Part shown: positions 17,700 through 25,931 of the stretch, piece after piece | Layout: the number at the start of each line of letters is the position of its first letter | Position numbering within the stretch: position 1 is the stretch's first letter | Source of the DNA: Haloarcula salinisoli | GTDB taxonomy: Archaea > Halobacteriota > Halobacteria > Halobacteriales > Haloarculaceae | Assembly: GCF_019599405.1 (NCBI RefSeq) | Contig: NZ_RKLQ01000002.1 | Location: forward strand, 758,052 to 822,051 | DNA: 64,000 nt | Direction of reading: 5' to 3' | Translations under genes and position numbers: made by a program | The notes under the pieces: generated by a model | What the model was told of the DNA's origin: nothing | The model's database searches: none | Seen by the model: only the letters and a program-made list of their open reading frames with translations

Positions 17700-18590
17700 A
17701 TGCTCGCCCTGCACGTCAGAGAGGTCATGCAGACGCCCGCAAGCACTATCACGCCCGGGAGTCCCATCGTCGAGGCCGCGACGCGACTCCGCGACGAGGG
17801 CATCGGCTCGCTCGTCGTCGAGCGCAACGGGGAGTCGGTCGGCATCATCACCGAGAGCGACATCGTCGCCGTCACCGCCGAGGAGGGCGACACGCGAAAG
17901 CTGACCGTCGCGGACGTGATGGCGACGGCGCTGGTGACCATCTCGCCCGACGCCAACCTGGAAGTCGCCGTCGACCGACTGCGCACCCACGGCATCAAGA
18001 AGCTCCCGGTCGTCGAGGACGGCGAACTCGTGGGTATCGTGACGACGACGGATATCTCCCGATACGTCCCCCATATCACCCGTCCGGAACTCTCCCGCGA
18101 GCCCCACCCCGAGCGCCGCCGCTTTACCCGCCCCGACACGCTCTACGAGGACGACGACTGGGAGTTCGACAGCTACGGTGTCGCCGACGGCATCGACGTG
18201 GGCGACCACGTCCGCTTCTCGAAGACGCTCTCGGAGAACGACATCGAGCGCTTCGCCGAGGTAAGCGGCGACACGAACCGGCTCCACCTGGACGCGGAGT
18301 TCGCCGAGGGGAGTCGCTTCGGCCGCCGCATCGCCCACGGGACGCTGGTCTCGGGCATCATCAGCGCCGCCCTGGCCCGGCTCCCGGGGCTGACCATCTA
18401 CCTCTCGCAGGAACTCTCCTACCGCGGGCCCGTGGACATCGGCGACCGCGTCACCGCCCACTGTGAGGTCGTCGAACAGCTCAAGGAGAACCGCTTCCGG
18501 CTGGCGACCGCTGTCGACGACGGCGACGGCAACTGTGTCGTCGAGGGCGACGCGGTGGTCATCTCCGACCCGATTCCGGACTCTGCATGA
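17700..18590 (+). CDS. CBS-domain pair fused to a MaoC-like hydratase domain
   Basis: A 296-residue fusion. Two CBS domains occupy ~1-60 (VREVMQTPASTITPG) and ~66-125 (VADVMATALVTISPD), forming a Bateman module that binds adenine nucleotides or related ligands. After a linker, ~150-296 is a MaoC/hotdog domain with the hydratase-2 Asp/His motif (SGDTNRLHLDAEFAEG, then RRIAHGTLVSG). This predicts an (R)-specific enoyl-CoA hydratase whose activity is tuned by nucleotide or energy state. In polymer-making haloarchaea MaoC proteins feed PHA synthesis, but no PHA gene is here. ATG 17700 follows directly on a short divergent promoter region. Fusion is rare elsewhere though plausible in this group. 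Confidence 0.87.
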   Translation: MLALHVREVMQTPASTITPGSPIVEAATRLRDEGIGSLVVERNGESVGIITESDIVAVTAEEGDTRKLTVADVMATALVTISPDANLEVAVDRLRTHGIKKLPVVEDGELVGIVTTTDISRYVPHITRPELSREPHPERRRFTRPDTLYEDDDWEFDSYGVADGIDVGDHVRFSKTLSENDIERFAEVSGDTNRLHLDAEFAEGSRFGRRIAHGTLVSGIISAALARLPGLTIYLSQELSYRGPVDIGDRVTAHCEVVEQLKENRFRLATAVDDGDGNCVVEGDAVVISDPIPDSA

Positions 18591-18636
18591 GTGGTGGATT
18601 TGGCCAGTACTGCTTGTTTTGGCGCTAACGTAGAGT

Positions 18637-18919
18637 ACAGCCAGAAAGCCCCCGCGCTATCGGCTCCCACGACTCGCTGCGCTCGCGTTGCGTGCTTGCG
18701 TCGCCGGGGTTCGCCGATAGCGCGGCCCCTTTCAGTCCCACCCATGTTGGCTGGCCAACCGGCTACGGGCGGACTGAAAAGGGCGGCTGGCTCCGGGAAA
18801 GTGGACGATGTAAGCACCGTAACGAACGAAGTGAGTGAGGAGCGTGGTTCAAGAGCGCAGTGCGCTCTTTCGAACGACATCGAGTCTCCCGACCGGAACC
18901 GGCCGGGGCTTTCTGGCTG
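18637..18919. repeat. TIR-hairpin intergenic element, copy 3
   Basis: Ends are ACAGCCAGAAAGCCCC and GGGGCTTTCTGGCTG. The copy-specific 12-bp stem CGCGCTATCGGC (18653-18664) pairs perfectly with 18713-18724. The core CCCCTTTCAGTCCCACCC with a 23-nt loop (ATGTTGGCTGGCC...) follows at 18726-18780. A perfect hairpin with 8-bp arms and a 3-nt loop lies at 18851-18869. The 11-mer TCGCTGCGCTC is at 18674-18684 and its complement class GAACGAAGTGA at 18824-18834. The element sits between the 3' ends of convergent genes and covers most of the 385-bp gap. Confidence 0.85.
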
Positions 18920-18975
18920 GTTGTCGTCGGGCTACTAATCTTCTCCTAATGGTCGTGCAGTAGAAGACGCTTGTG

Positions 18976-19374
18976 TCAGAATCTCAGAGAAATAATCGAT
19001 TCCAAAGAATCTACGCTAATCAACTCCGATTCTTCTGTACGTTGCTTGTCTTCCCGTTTCGTGGCAACTTCAGTGATATTATCTATACAGCGCTCAAGGG
19101 TGTCAAAAGCACACTTCTGTTGTTCTTGCGTTAGGGGAGAAAGCGACTCATCGATATCCCCGTGCGCAAGTGCCCTCCAAGGGCCTTTGAGCCCATCTCT
19201 TCTGGGGAATCCACTAATGATTTCTTCATATCTGTCTACTGCCAATCTCGCTTTTCCTTCTAAAGCCTTAATCGGCAACCCCTCAAGCCTTTCAGGCTGA
19301 TACTGATGCTCAAGATTTGTAAGTTCTAATTGGAGTTTTTCCCCCGTGTTTGTTTCGGAAAGGGACTTAGCCAT
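18976..19374 (-). CDS. AT-rich orphan gene, unknown function
   Basis: A 132-residue soluble, helical, mildly acidic protein with no family I recognise; residues 1-30 and 85-125 look like amphipathic helices. Its codon use and base composition are clearly more AT-rich than every neighbour, and the flanking ~200 bp up to 19560 share this. It contains relatively many Lys, Ile and Asn codons of AT-rich type, unlike typical core haloarchaeal genes. It sits next to TIR element copy 3. These traits suggest recent transfer or a remnant of a mobile region. No partner gene is adjacent. Whether it is expressed is not known. Confidence 0.6.
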   Translation of the reverse strand: MAKSLSETNTGEKLQLELTNLEHQYQPERLEGLPIKALEGKARLAVDRYEEIISGFPRRDGLKGPWRALAHGDIDESLSPLTQEQQKCAFDTLERCIDNITEVATKREDKQRTEESELISVDSLESIISLRF

Positions 19375-19568
19375 ACTCTGTAATCGCTCTGTTCCTGATT
19401 AATGGTGTGTCTACGGGTGAAAGTGAAATTATCATAAATGAATTGAATAATTGGTTCTAACGCCTAAAATAGCAACCAGGTATAACTACCAGGGACTAAT
19501 CGGACATACTTCCACTATCTCCGCTTGAAACTGAAACAATAGTGGTTTAAATCTCTATTAGCCAGCCC

Positions 19569-20654
19569 TCAGACCAACAGAACCACGAGCGCCAGGGCAA
19601 TCCAGCCGATTTTCAGCCCCGTGTTGACGGCGATGACCTTCGACCCGAACTCCCGGCCCCAGATGCCGTACTGGAACGGGATGGAGCGTTTGAACGTCGA
19701 GACGGCGAAGGAGACGATGCCGCCGACGAGCATCGTCGCGACCGCCGTCCGGGCGGTGAAGGTACCGTTCTCGATGAGTGGCGCGATGACGACTGCGCCG
19801 GAGGTGGTATCCAGCGCGAAGGCGGCGACGACCGGGACCGCTGCGCCGGGCAGCCCGAGCAGGCCGGTCAGGCCGTCGGCGGCCGCCGTCAGCGCCTGCC
19901 CGGAGCCGCCGAGATAGGCCATGATTTCCTCGGAGTACGCGACCAGCAGGGCGACGACGACGTAGATACCGGCCAGCCGCGGGAGAATCTCGCGGAGTTT
20001 CTCGCCGGTCTCGAAGAGCGCTTCGAGAACTCGCTCCAGATTTGTCTCGGGTTCGTCCTCGCCCGGCTCGTCGCTGGCCGTACTGGCGTCCGTATGCGGT
20101 TCGGCGCCGCCATCCGGCGTCGCGGCCACCGCCCTCCGGTCGACGTTCGAGCTATCGAGCAGGACCGCACCGGCGACGATGCCGGTCAGCGTGATGGCGA
20201 GCGCGACCAGGCCCCGAGTCGTGACGTAGAGGACGCCGACGCGGGCCCCGAGGATGGGAATCAGAATCGGGACGTAGAAGGTGACGATGTGCTGGGCGAA
20301 GCCGAAGAACGTGTTGATGGTCACCGCGACCAGCGTCGCGCGGTCGTCGAGCACGCCCGACTCGCGGAAGTCCGCGAGCATCCCGTAGCCCGCCGTCGGC
20401 GAGGCCGTCGTCGTCAGGATGGCGGTGCCGACCTCGTCGGGGAGGTTCGCCGGGCCGGTGAGATACTGCGAGACGACGGCTATCTTCTCGACGAGACCGA
20501 ACGACACCGCGAGGTTCGCGAGGAAGACGCCTATCGAGAGGAAGATAGCGATTCGCAGGACCCGCAGGAACACCTCGGCGAGCAGGCCGACGACCGGATG
20601 TGACAGGGCGGCGACGGCTGACTGCACGGTCGATGGTCGGGCCACGACAAGCAA
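19569..20654 (-). CDS. GATE/nucleoside-recognition domain membrane protein
   Basis: A 361-residue polytopic membrane protein of the nucleoside-recognition/GATE family (COG3366-like). Two related membrane halves (TASPTAGYGMLADF and AFALDTTSGAVVIAP) flank a polar acidic loop around residues 175-210. Such proteins are thought to gate or move nucleosides or ions, but transport has rarely been tested. The start is uncertain: a TTG opens the frame at 20654, and a GTG three codons later (VARPSTVQ) is equally possible. It is 17 bp downstream of the MgtE half-gene pair on the same strand, so a three-gene membrane operon is likely. Confidence 0.8.
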   Translation of the reverse strand: MLVVARPSTVQSAVAALSHPVVGLLAEVFLRVLRIAIFLSIGVFLANLAVSFGLVEKIAVVSQYLTGPANLPDEVGTAILTTTASPTAGYGMLADFRESGVLDDRATLVAVTINTFFGFAQHIVTFYVPILIPILGARVGVLYVTTRGLVALAITLTGIVAGAVLLDSSNVDRRAVAATPDGGAEPHTDASTASDEPGEDEPETNLERVLEALFETGEKLREILPRLAGIYVVVALLVAYSEEIMAYLGGSGQALTAAADGLTGLLGLPGAAVPVVAAFALDTTSGAVVIAPLIENGTFTARTAVATMLVGGIVSFAVSTFKRSIPFQYGIWGREFGSKVIAVNTGLKIGWIALALVVLLV

Positions 20655-20671
20655 AGGCTCGTCGGTCGGCG

Positions 20672-21244
20672 TCAGCCCACCACCAGCCGCACCGCGCCAA
20701 ACAGCACCAGCACGCCCAGCACGTCACAGACGTTGGTGACGACGGGGATGACCACGTCGTCGGGGTCCAGTTCGAACCGGTAGGCGGCGTAGGTCGTTAT
20801 GATGGTGACGGCGATAGCCAGGGCCGCCAGCACGACGCCGCTGAGGAGCGCGACCGCGACGACCGTCGGCAGCGAGAGCCGGGTCCCGCCGAGCAGGGAC
20901 TGCAACAGCCACGCGCCGGCGCCCACGAGCGGGAAGACGGTGACCGCCAGCGCGATGGTGGCGACGGCGTTGCCCACGAGTCGGTCGTCGTCGGGGCTAA
21001 AGGAGAGCAGGCCCAGATGCAGGGCCGTCGAGAACCGCGCCGCGAGGATACTCCCCAGATTGCCGGCCATCCCGATGGTGACCGGCACGAGCACGAGCAG
21101 TGTCGGGTAGCGCAGCAGCGTCGATTCGAACGTATCGAGGACGATGCCACTGCCCAGTTCGATCGCGGTGAGGACGACGAGGACTGGCAGCATCCGGCGG
21201 ACGATACCCCGGACCGTCCACGCCGACGCCGCCACACTACCCAC
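20672..21244 (-). CDS. MgtE-type membrane half-protein (second of pair)
   Basis: A 190-residue, five-helix membrane protein matching one MgtE/SLC41 transmembrane domain. The signature VPVTIGMAGNLGSILAARFSTA is present, with acidic positions near the pore and a C-terminal PVVTNVCDVLG segment. The N-terminal cytoplasmic N and CBS domains of full MgtE are missing. It starts with GTG at 21244, overlapping the upstream paralogue by 8 bp, so the two halves are made together. Eukaryotic SLC41 proteins carry two such domains in one chain; here they are split over two genes. Role: probable Mg2+ or divalent cation transport across the cell membrane. Confidence 0.85.
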   Translation of the reverse strand: MGSVAASAWTVRGIVRRMLPVLVVLTAIELGSGIVLDTFESTLLRYPTLLVLVPVTIGMAGNLGSILAARFSTALHLGLLSFSPDDDRLVGNAVATIALAVTVFPLVGAGAWLLQSLLGGTRLSLPTVVAVALLSGVVLAALAIAVTIITTYAAYRFELDPDDVVIPVVTNVCDVLGVLVLFGAVRLVVG

Positions 21245-21815
21245 CTCCCAGCGCGAGGACGATACGGGTCGCCACGAGCAGCGTCGCGATGCCGACGACG
21301 TCGCCGGTCGTCGTCACCACCGGGCCCGCCAGCGTGTCGGGGTTCAGGCCGCGACGGTAGCCGACGAAGACGACCGAGACGACCGCGATGGTCAGCAAAA
21401 TTCCGGAGATGAGCCCCGCGAGCAGGGCGATGGCGACCAGCGTCGACAGCGACGCCGACGGCCGCCCAAGCGCCCCCAGCAACGCGACCGCCAGGAACGC
21501 CGCGATGACGCTAACCATGACGCCGTTGGCCAGTGCCGCCGCCACCGCCGCGTTCACCCGTTCGTCGTCCGTCGAAAAGGTCGGGTCGACCAGCCCCTGA
21601 TGTAACGCCGACCCCAGCCGCGCCCCCAGCGAGCCGTAGACGTTCCCTCGGGTCGCCAGCAGCGCCGGCACCAGCACGAGCAGCCCCGCCACCTGCTCCA
21701 GTTCGGCGTCCATCCCACCCAGAACGACGCCAGCGAAGAGGCCGCCGACCGCACTGAGTGCCAACACGGGCAGTGACTCCCGGTAGGCCTGCTGGGCCAC
21801 CTCGCGGACGGTCAT
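21237..21815 (-). CDS. MgtE-type membrane half-protein (first of pair)
   Basis: A 192-residue paralogue of the next gene. Visible features are VPALLATRGNVYGSLGARLGSA (signature region), the acidic FAGVVLGGMDAELEQ, and the closing GPVVTTTGDVVGIAT. It has five predicted helices and no cytoplasmic CBS or N domain. It is first in the operon with the second half-gene (8-bp overlap) and the GATE protein. The tandem pair probably assembles as a heterodimer equal to a two-domain SLC41-like channel. Without the CBS gate, control by cytosolic Mg2+ would differ from bacterial MgtE. ATG 21815 is preceded by a 567-bp region holding a TIR element. Confidence 0.85.
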   Translation of the reverse strand: MTVREVAQQAYRESLPVLALSAVGGLFAGVVLGGMDAELEQVAGLLVLVPALLATRGNVYGSLGARLGSALHQGLVDPTFSTDDERVNAAVAAALANGVMVSVIAAFLAVALLGALGRPSASLSTLVAIALLAGLISGILLTIAVVSVVFVGYRRGLNPDTLAGPVVTTTGDVVGIATLLVATRIVLALGGG

Positions 21816-21970
21816 TAGGACACTCCAGCGTGTCCAGTCGCAAAAAGCACCCGTCTTTGGCGCTGCAATCTGTGTGACTGATTTTCTTTTCTTCGTGAGT
21901 GCTACTGCGACCGAGCGTCAGAAAGCCCCGCTAGCGACTGTGACGTTGGCGACGCCTACCGGCAGTGTGA

Positions 21971-22289
21971 ACAGCCAGAAAGCCCCGACTCGTTCGGCTC
22001 GGGGGGCTCGTTGCGGTCCTCGCTCACGGTGTTCGCTGTGGTCCTTACGTCGCCCGCCTTCGCCGAACGAGTCGCCCCTTTCAGTCCCACCCGGCGCTGT
22101 TTGACCAGCCGGCATGGGTGGGACTGAAAGGGGCGGCTGCGTGGCGGCTACGCCGCCACGCTTAACGAGGTCGGCAGAGCCGACCCCGCTTGCTACACGA
22201 ACCCCGACGACGCAAGGACCACAGCGAACGTAGTGAGCGAGGACCATAGCGAGTCGCGGGAGTGTAACTGGCCGGGGCTTTCTGGCTGT
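21971..22289. repeat. TIR-hairpin intergenic element, copy 4 (inverted core loop)
   Basis: Ends are ACAGCCAGAAAGCCCC and GGGGCTTTCTGGCTGT, a perfect 16-bp terminal repeat. The copy-specific 13-bp stem CGACTCGTTCGGC (21986-21998) pairs with 22062-22074. The core stem CCCCTTTCAGTCCCACCC (22075-22092) pairs over all 18 bp with 22116-22133. Its 23-nt loop is the reverse complement of that in copies 1-3. Perfect 3-nt-loop hairpins lie at 22139-22161 (10-bp arms) and 22169-22185 (7). A partial left end (CAGAAAGCCCCGC) occurs at about 21919. The element lies between divergent genes. Confidence 0.88.
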
Positions 22290-22382
22290 ATACGCCGGCA
22301 GTGACTCCGCTGTTCACATCAGTAACCACTCTGGTTGCTAGGGACCGAAGTGTTCACACGGGCTGACCCCCACATACCCCTA

Positions 22383-23249
22383 ATGACGGAGCCACGGGTG
22401 CTACTGACGAACGACGACGGCATCGACGCGCCGGGGTTGGCGAGCTGTTACGAGGAACTTCGGGCGGTCGCGGACGTGACGGTGGTCGCGCCCATGGAGA
22501 ACCAGAGCGGTGTCGGGCGGACCCGCAGCCACCGCACCGCTCGCGAGAGCCACCCGTGGGGGTACGCCCTGGACGGGACGCCCGCCGACTGCGCGGCGTA
22601 CGGACTCCGGGGGCTCGACGAGTCGTTCGACCTCGTGGTCTCGGGCTGCAACCACGGGCCAAACGCCGGCAACTACGTCGTCGGTCGCTCGGGCACGGTC
22701 GGGGCCTGCGTCGAAGCGGGCTTTCTGGGCACGCCAGCCGTCGCGGTGTCGGCGTACCACTGTGAGGATTTCTTCGTCCACCCCGCAGACGACTACGACT
22801 TCGACCGCCCGGCCCGGGTCATGACCGAGGTCGTCACCCGGGCGCTGTCGGGTGACATCTTCGACACGGCGGACTTCCTGAACCTGAACGTCCCCGTCGA
22901 CGTGGCCGACCCCGAGATACGGCTGACCGAGCCATACCACGACTACGACCTGCAGGTCGAACACGACACGGAGACCGACGTCGACGACCAGGCGACCCAG
23001 GGGACCGTCGGCGACATCGCGCTGCGTGACGTCGTCTGGCCGGACACCGCGGGGTGGGAGAACCCCTTCGACGGCGAGGCCGACCTGGCAGAGCGCTACC
23101 CCGAAGGGAGCGACCGCCGGGCCATCGTCGACGGCGCGGTGAGTCTCTCGCCGCTGACGGCGCCCGCCGTGGGCGTCGAGTCAGACGCACTCGAAGGGAT
23201 GGTCGGTGCGTTCAACGAGAGCGAGGCGGCCCGCAAACGCAACCGGTAG
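22383..23249 (+). CDS. surE: 5'/3'-nucleotidase SurE
   Basis: A 288-residue SurE-family metal-dependent phosphatase acting on nucleoside monophosphates, and often on polyphosphate, in the cytoplasm. The metal motif TNDDGIDAPG opens the protein, followed by PMENQSGVGR, DGTPADCA and the Asn-bearing VVSGCNHGPNAG. The length fits family norms with an acidic C-terminal extension typical of halophiles. ATG 22383 is chosen because MTEPRVLLTNDDG is the standard N-terminus; a start 48 bp upstream would add an unrelated leader. It ends five bases before the convergent hemerythrin-synthetase gene. Confidence 0.93.
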   Translation: MTEPRVLLTNDDGIDAPGLASCYEELRAVADVTVVAPMENQSGVGRTRSHRTARESHPWGYALDGTPADCAAYGLRGLDESFDLVVSGCNHGPNAGNYVVGRSGTVGACVEAGFLGTPAVAVSAYHCEDFFVHPADDYDFDRPARVMTEVVTRALSGDIFDTADFLNLNVPVDVADPEIRLTEPYHDYDLQVEHDTETDVDDQATQGTVGDIALRDVVWPDTAGWENPFDGEADLAERYPEGSDRRAIVDGAVSLSPLTAPAVGVESDALEGMVGAFNESEAARKRNR

Positions 23250-23254
23250 CCCGA

Positions 23255-25093
23255 CTACTTCGTCGCCTCGACGGGGTCGCGCCGTCGGAGCCGACTCTCG
23301 TCGTCGAACCGTCCGGCCTTGCCGGTCACGTACCACTCGCCGGTCGTCGCCGCCGTCGCGACGTCGCTCGTCTCCCAGTAGCGCTCGACGACGTGGTCGC
23401 CACGGAAGGCGACGGCACCGTCGTCGGTGACAGCGACCTCGGTCCCGGGGAGCGGTTCGCCCAGTGCCGTCAGCTGCTCGGCGCCGTACTCGTTGACACA
23501 GCCGACGCCCGTGAGCTCCGTCGTCCCGAAGACCTGACTGACCGGGACACCGACGCCCCAGAGGAACTTTGCCGTCTCCGGGTCGAGCGGATCGGTCCCC
23601 GACAGCGCGTGGTCGAGGTTCCCGAGCCCGAACGACTCTCTGAGCGGCCCGAACACGACACGTGCCGCCGCGGAATCCGTCAGCGAACCCGTGTTCCCGT
23701 TCTGGACGGCCTCTCCCCTGTCGATCGCAGCGCCGTCGGCCAGCCGCCGTTTCAGCCCGCCCAGCTCCGCTATCGACGCCTCCAGCTCCGACCGGAGGTG
23801 GTCGTACAGTTCCGGGGACCCGATAAGGACGTCCGGTTCCACGGCTTCGAGCCCGCCGACGATGTCGTCCGCCGGGATGTACGCCGCCGCTGCCCCTCGG
23901 TTCCAGAGGTAGTACGTCGTTGCCCGATGGAAGATACGCGACTGCGGCAGTACGGCAGTCCCGGTCGACCCGCGCGTGGCCGGGAACTGTTCGGAAAGCA
24001 TCGCGGCCGCGGCCAGCAGGTTCCGGTGTGTGACCGCACATTCGACCGTCCCCATCTCCGCCCCGGGCGGGGAGACGATGGTCGCCACGTCGTCGGGGTC
24101 CGCGTCGAATCCCGGGAGGTTGTCGCGGTTGCCGGCGGGCAAGTCGCTGATGTCGAACACCCGCTGTGGGCCTGCCCTGACGGCCTCGCTCGCGGTGCCG
24201 TCGACGACGACCGTCTCGATGTCCGTGGTGGCCTCGACCGTGACCGTTCGTTCGTCTGTCTGGCCCGCGTGGATGGGGACGGAGACGACGCCCGCGAGGT
24301 GGCAGGCGATATCGACGATCGACCAGCGGTACGAGGGGCGAGCACAGATACCGAGCGTCGTCCCGGGCTCGACGCCGGCGTCCAGCAGGCCGGCGGCGAC
24401 CCGCCACGCCTGCCTGTACAGCTCACGGAACGTCTGTGGTTCGTATCCGTCGCCCGTCGGGACGTACGCGGCCGGCCGGTCGCCGTGGCGGTCGACCTGC
24501 CGTGCGAACCAGTCCGCGACCGTCCCTTTCGGTATGGATACCGTCCCGCCGACGTAGACGTCGCTCTCGAGTTCCACCTCCGTGTCCTCGGCCGCGTAGG
24601 TCCGCTCGCCCTCTCGGCTCTCGTTTAGCTTGCCGGGCTGGTACTCGTAATCGTCGGGCACCTCCTCCTGGTAGTACTGGCTGTACTTCTGGTCGATGTC
24701 GGGACCGGCGATGTGGGCGTCCAGCCACTCCTTCGTGAACTCCAGTACGTCCGTCGTTATCGGCTCGCCGTTCTCGTGGCGCTCGCGGAACTCCCCGACT
24801 GTCTCGACGAACTCCTCGTGGAAGTCCTTGTGGTCGTAAAAGCAGTTCGCACAGTCCATCGCGTACCCGCAGTCCTGCATGAACTCCTCCTCGTCGCCGA
24901 AATGGTACTCGGTGTACCGCTCCAGCTCCTCCAAGATATCCCCCACTACTGCCTCGGAGTGGCCCGCCTCGATGGCCACGTGCAGGTCGTTCAGGAGCCC
25001 GAACAGGTGTTTGTGCTGCTCGTCGAAGCGGTCGATCTGTGTACTGTACCGCTCGTCGCTCCACTCGATGAACTCACCGTCCGACTCGGCCAT
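23255..25093 (-). CDS. Hemerythrin domain fused to a degenerate AMP-binding (acyl-CoA synthetase-like) domain
   Basis: A 612-residue fusion. Residues ~8-140 are a bacteriohemerythrin domain with all seven diiron ligands: H27, H64, E68, H88, H92, H127 and D132. From ~180 onward is the large domain of an ANL-superfamily adenylating enzyme (ADWFARQVDRHGDRPAAYVP, GVVSVPIHAG, FGTTELTG, YVTGKAGRFDDES). The nucleotide P-loop (normally TSGTTGxPK) reads VSPPGAEMGTVECAV. The chain ends just after the hinge, so the C-terminal lid with its catalytic lysine is missing. It therefore probably binds O2 or NO but is unlikely to make acyl-CoA. Cytoplasmic; monocistronic; ATG 25093. Confidence 0.85.
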   Translation of the reverse strand: MAESDGEFIEWSDERYSTQIDRFDEQHKHLFGLLNDLHVAIEAGHSEAVVGDILEELERYTEYHFGDEEEFMQDCGYAMDCANCFYDHKDFHEEFVETVGEFRERHENGEPITTDVLEFTKEWLDAHIAGPDIDQKYSQYYQEEVPDDYEYQPGKLNESREGERTYAAEDTEVELESDVYVGGTVSIPKGTVADWFARQVDRHGDRPAAYVPTGDGYEPQTFRELYRQAWRVAAGLLDAGVEPGTTLGICARPSYRWSIVDIACHLAGVVSVPIHAGQTDERTVTVEATTDIETVVVDGTASEAVRAGPQRVFDISDLPAGNRDNLPGFDADPDDVATIVSPPGAEMGTVECAVTHRNLLAAAAMLSEQFPATRGSTGTAVLPQSRIFHRATTYYLWNRGAAAAYIPADDIVGGLEAVEPDVLIGSPELYDHLRSELEASIAELGGLKRRLADGAAIDRGEAVQNGNTGSLTDSAAARVVFGPLRESFGLGNLDHALSGTDPLDPETAKFLWGVGVPVSQVFGTTELTGVGCVNEYGAEQLTALGEPLPGTEVAVTDDGAVAFRGDHVVERYWETSDVATAATTGEWYVTGKAGRFDDESRLRRRDPVEATK

Positions 25094-25236
25094 AGAATAT
25101 GCTTGGCAATTTCACCTGATAAATACGGCCGGGTATTCCCAGCGACTGAAAAGTCGGCCCGCTCTACGCGCCCCGCGTTCGCTGGCCCAGCGAACGCTCG
25201 TGGACGTTTTTTGTACCAGCCTGTCAACGATGCGGC

Positions 25237-25587
25237 GTGGCCGACGACTGTGACCCCGCTGACGTGTTCGCCCTCCTCGACGACGAGTACGCACGCTCGC
25301 TACTCGCGGCCACCAGCCACGAACCAATGACCGCACCAGCTCTCAGCGACCAGTGTGAGATGTCGCTCTCGACCGTATACCGCAGACTCGAACAGCTCGA
25401 AGGCTGTGGCCTCGTCGACGCCGAGGTCGTCCCCGACCCCGACGGCGACCACCGCAAACGATACGAGGCCCAGCTAGACGAACTGCTCGTCTCGCTGGAC
25501 GATGGCCAGTTCGAAGTGAGCCTCCGAACGGACAGTTCGACAGCCGAGTACGCCGACGCCTTTACCGACCTCTGGGAGGGGCTCTGA
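25237..25587 (+). CDS. Winged-helix regulator of a HTH/membrane-protein cassette (copy A)
   Basis: A 116-residue single-domain winged-helix protein of the ArsR-like haloarchaeal type: FALLDDEYARSLLAATSHEPM (first helix pair), CEMSLSTVYRRLEQLEGCGL (recognition helix), and a charged wing PDPDGDHRKRYEAQL. It has no metal-binding cysteine pair. One base separates its stop from the ATG of a small membrane protein, a fixed pairing that recurs in inverted orientation at 26055-26743. It probably autoregulates the cassette, but target and signal are unknown. The tail EVSLRTDSSTAEYADAF may contact its partner. Preceded by a TATA-poor gap. Confidence 0.85.
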   Translation: MADDCDPADVFALLDDEYARSLLAATSHEPMTAPALSDQCEMSLSTVYRRLEQLEGCGLVDAEVVPDPDGDHRKRYEAQLDELLVSLDDGQFEVSLRTDSSTAEYADAFTDLWEGL

Positions 25588-25588
25588 G

Positions 25589-25876
25589 ATGGTGGAGCCT
25601 CAGGCAATCGCCGAGGTCGTTAGCGTCCTGGAACTCCTCGTCGGTCTCGCCATCACCGGACTCGCTTTCCAGGGGTACCGACGGAACCGGAGTCGAGCGA
25701 TGCTGTTTCTGGGCGGTGGTATCGCGACGATGACCGTCGTTAGTTTGGTCGTCATTGTGGTAGTGGCTTTTTTCTCCAGCGCCAGCGCCCGGATGGTCGG
25801 CCTCGCCAGCTCGTTGACGAACCTCGTCGGGATGTGTCTGATACTGTACGCCATCGTCCTCGCCCGGAGAGAGTAA
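25589..25876 (+). CDS. Small three-helix membrane protein (cassette copy A)
   Basis: A 95-residue membrane protein with three hydrophobic helices (LELLVGLAITGLAFQGY, FLGGGIATMTVVSLVVIVVV, SLTNLVGMCLILYAIVLA) joined by short basic loops (RRNRSRAM). It has no known catalytic motif. It begins one base after its HTH partner. The paralogue in copy B shares the loop pattern YRxNxSRxMLF. A role as membrane sensor or anchor for the HTH is possible. It is followed after 16 bp by a fragment that repeats the end of the SRP54 gene. Confidence 0.8.
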   Translation: MVEPQAIAEVVSVLELLVGLAITGLAFQGYRRNRSRAMLFLGGGIATMTVVSLVVIVVVAFFSSASARMVGLASSLTNLVGMCLILYAIVLARRE

Positions 25877-25892
25877 ACGAACGCTCGCCGCC

Positions 25893-25931
25893 TCAGAACG
25901 GCCCCATGCCGCCGCCTTCGCCCTGTTGCAT
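25893..25931 (-). pseudogene. Fragment duplicating the 3' end of srp54
   Basis: On the minus strand this 39-bp stretch reads [12 protein letters not shown] followed by TGA. It matches the last codons of the SRP54 gene at 27769, less a short glycine-methionine repeat. Beyond the Met codon the similarity stops. It has no start of its own. It lies 1.87 kb from the true 3' end in the same orientation, with the second HTH/membrane cassette and the CPBP gene between. It probably marks an old duplication or an integration at the gene end. Confidence 0.75.

Noticed and set aside
16380-22289. CRISPR array candidates in repeat-rich gaps
   Set aside because: The repeats are inverted, not direct, with no regular spacers and no cas genes nearby.
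21959-22302. CCGGCAGTG on both sides of TIR element copy 4 as target-site duplication
   Set aside because: The two copies are at unequal distances from the ends and no similar duplication flanks the other copies; chance is not excluded.
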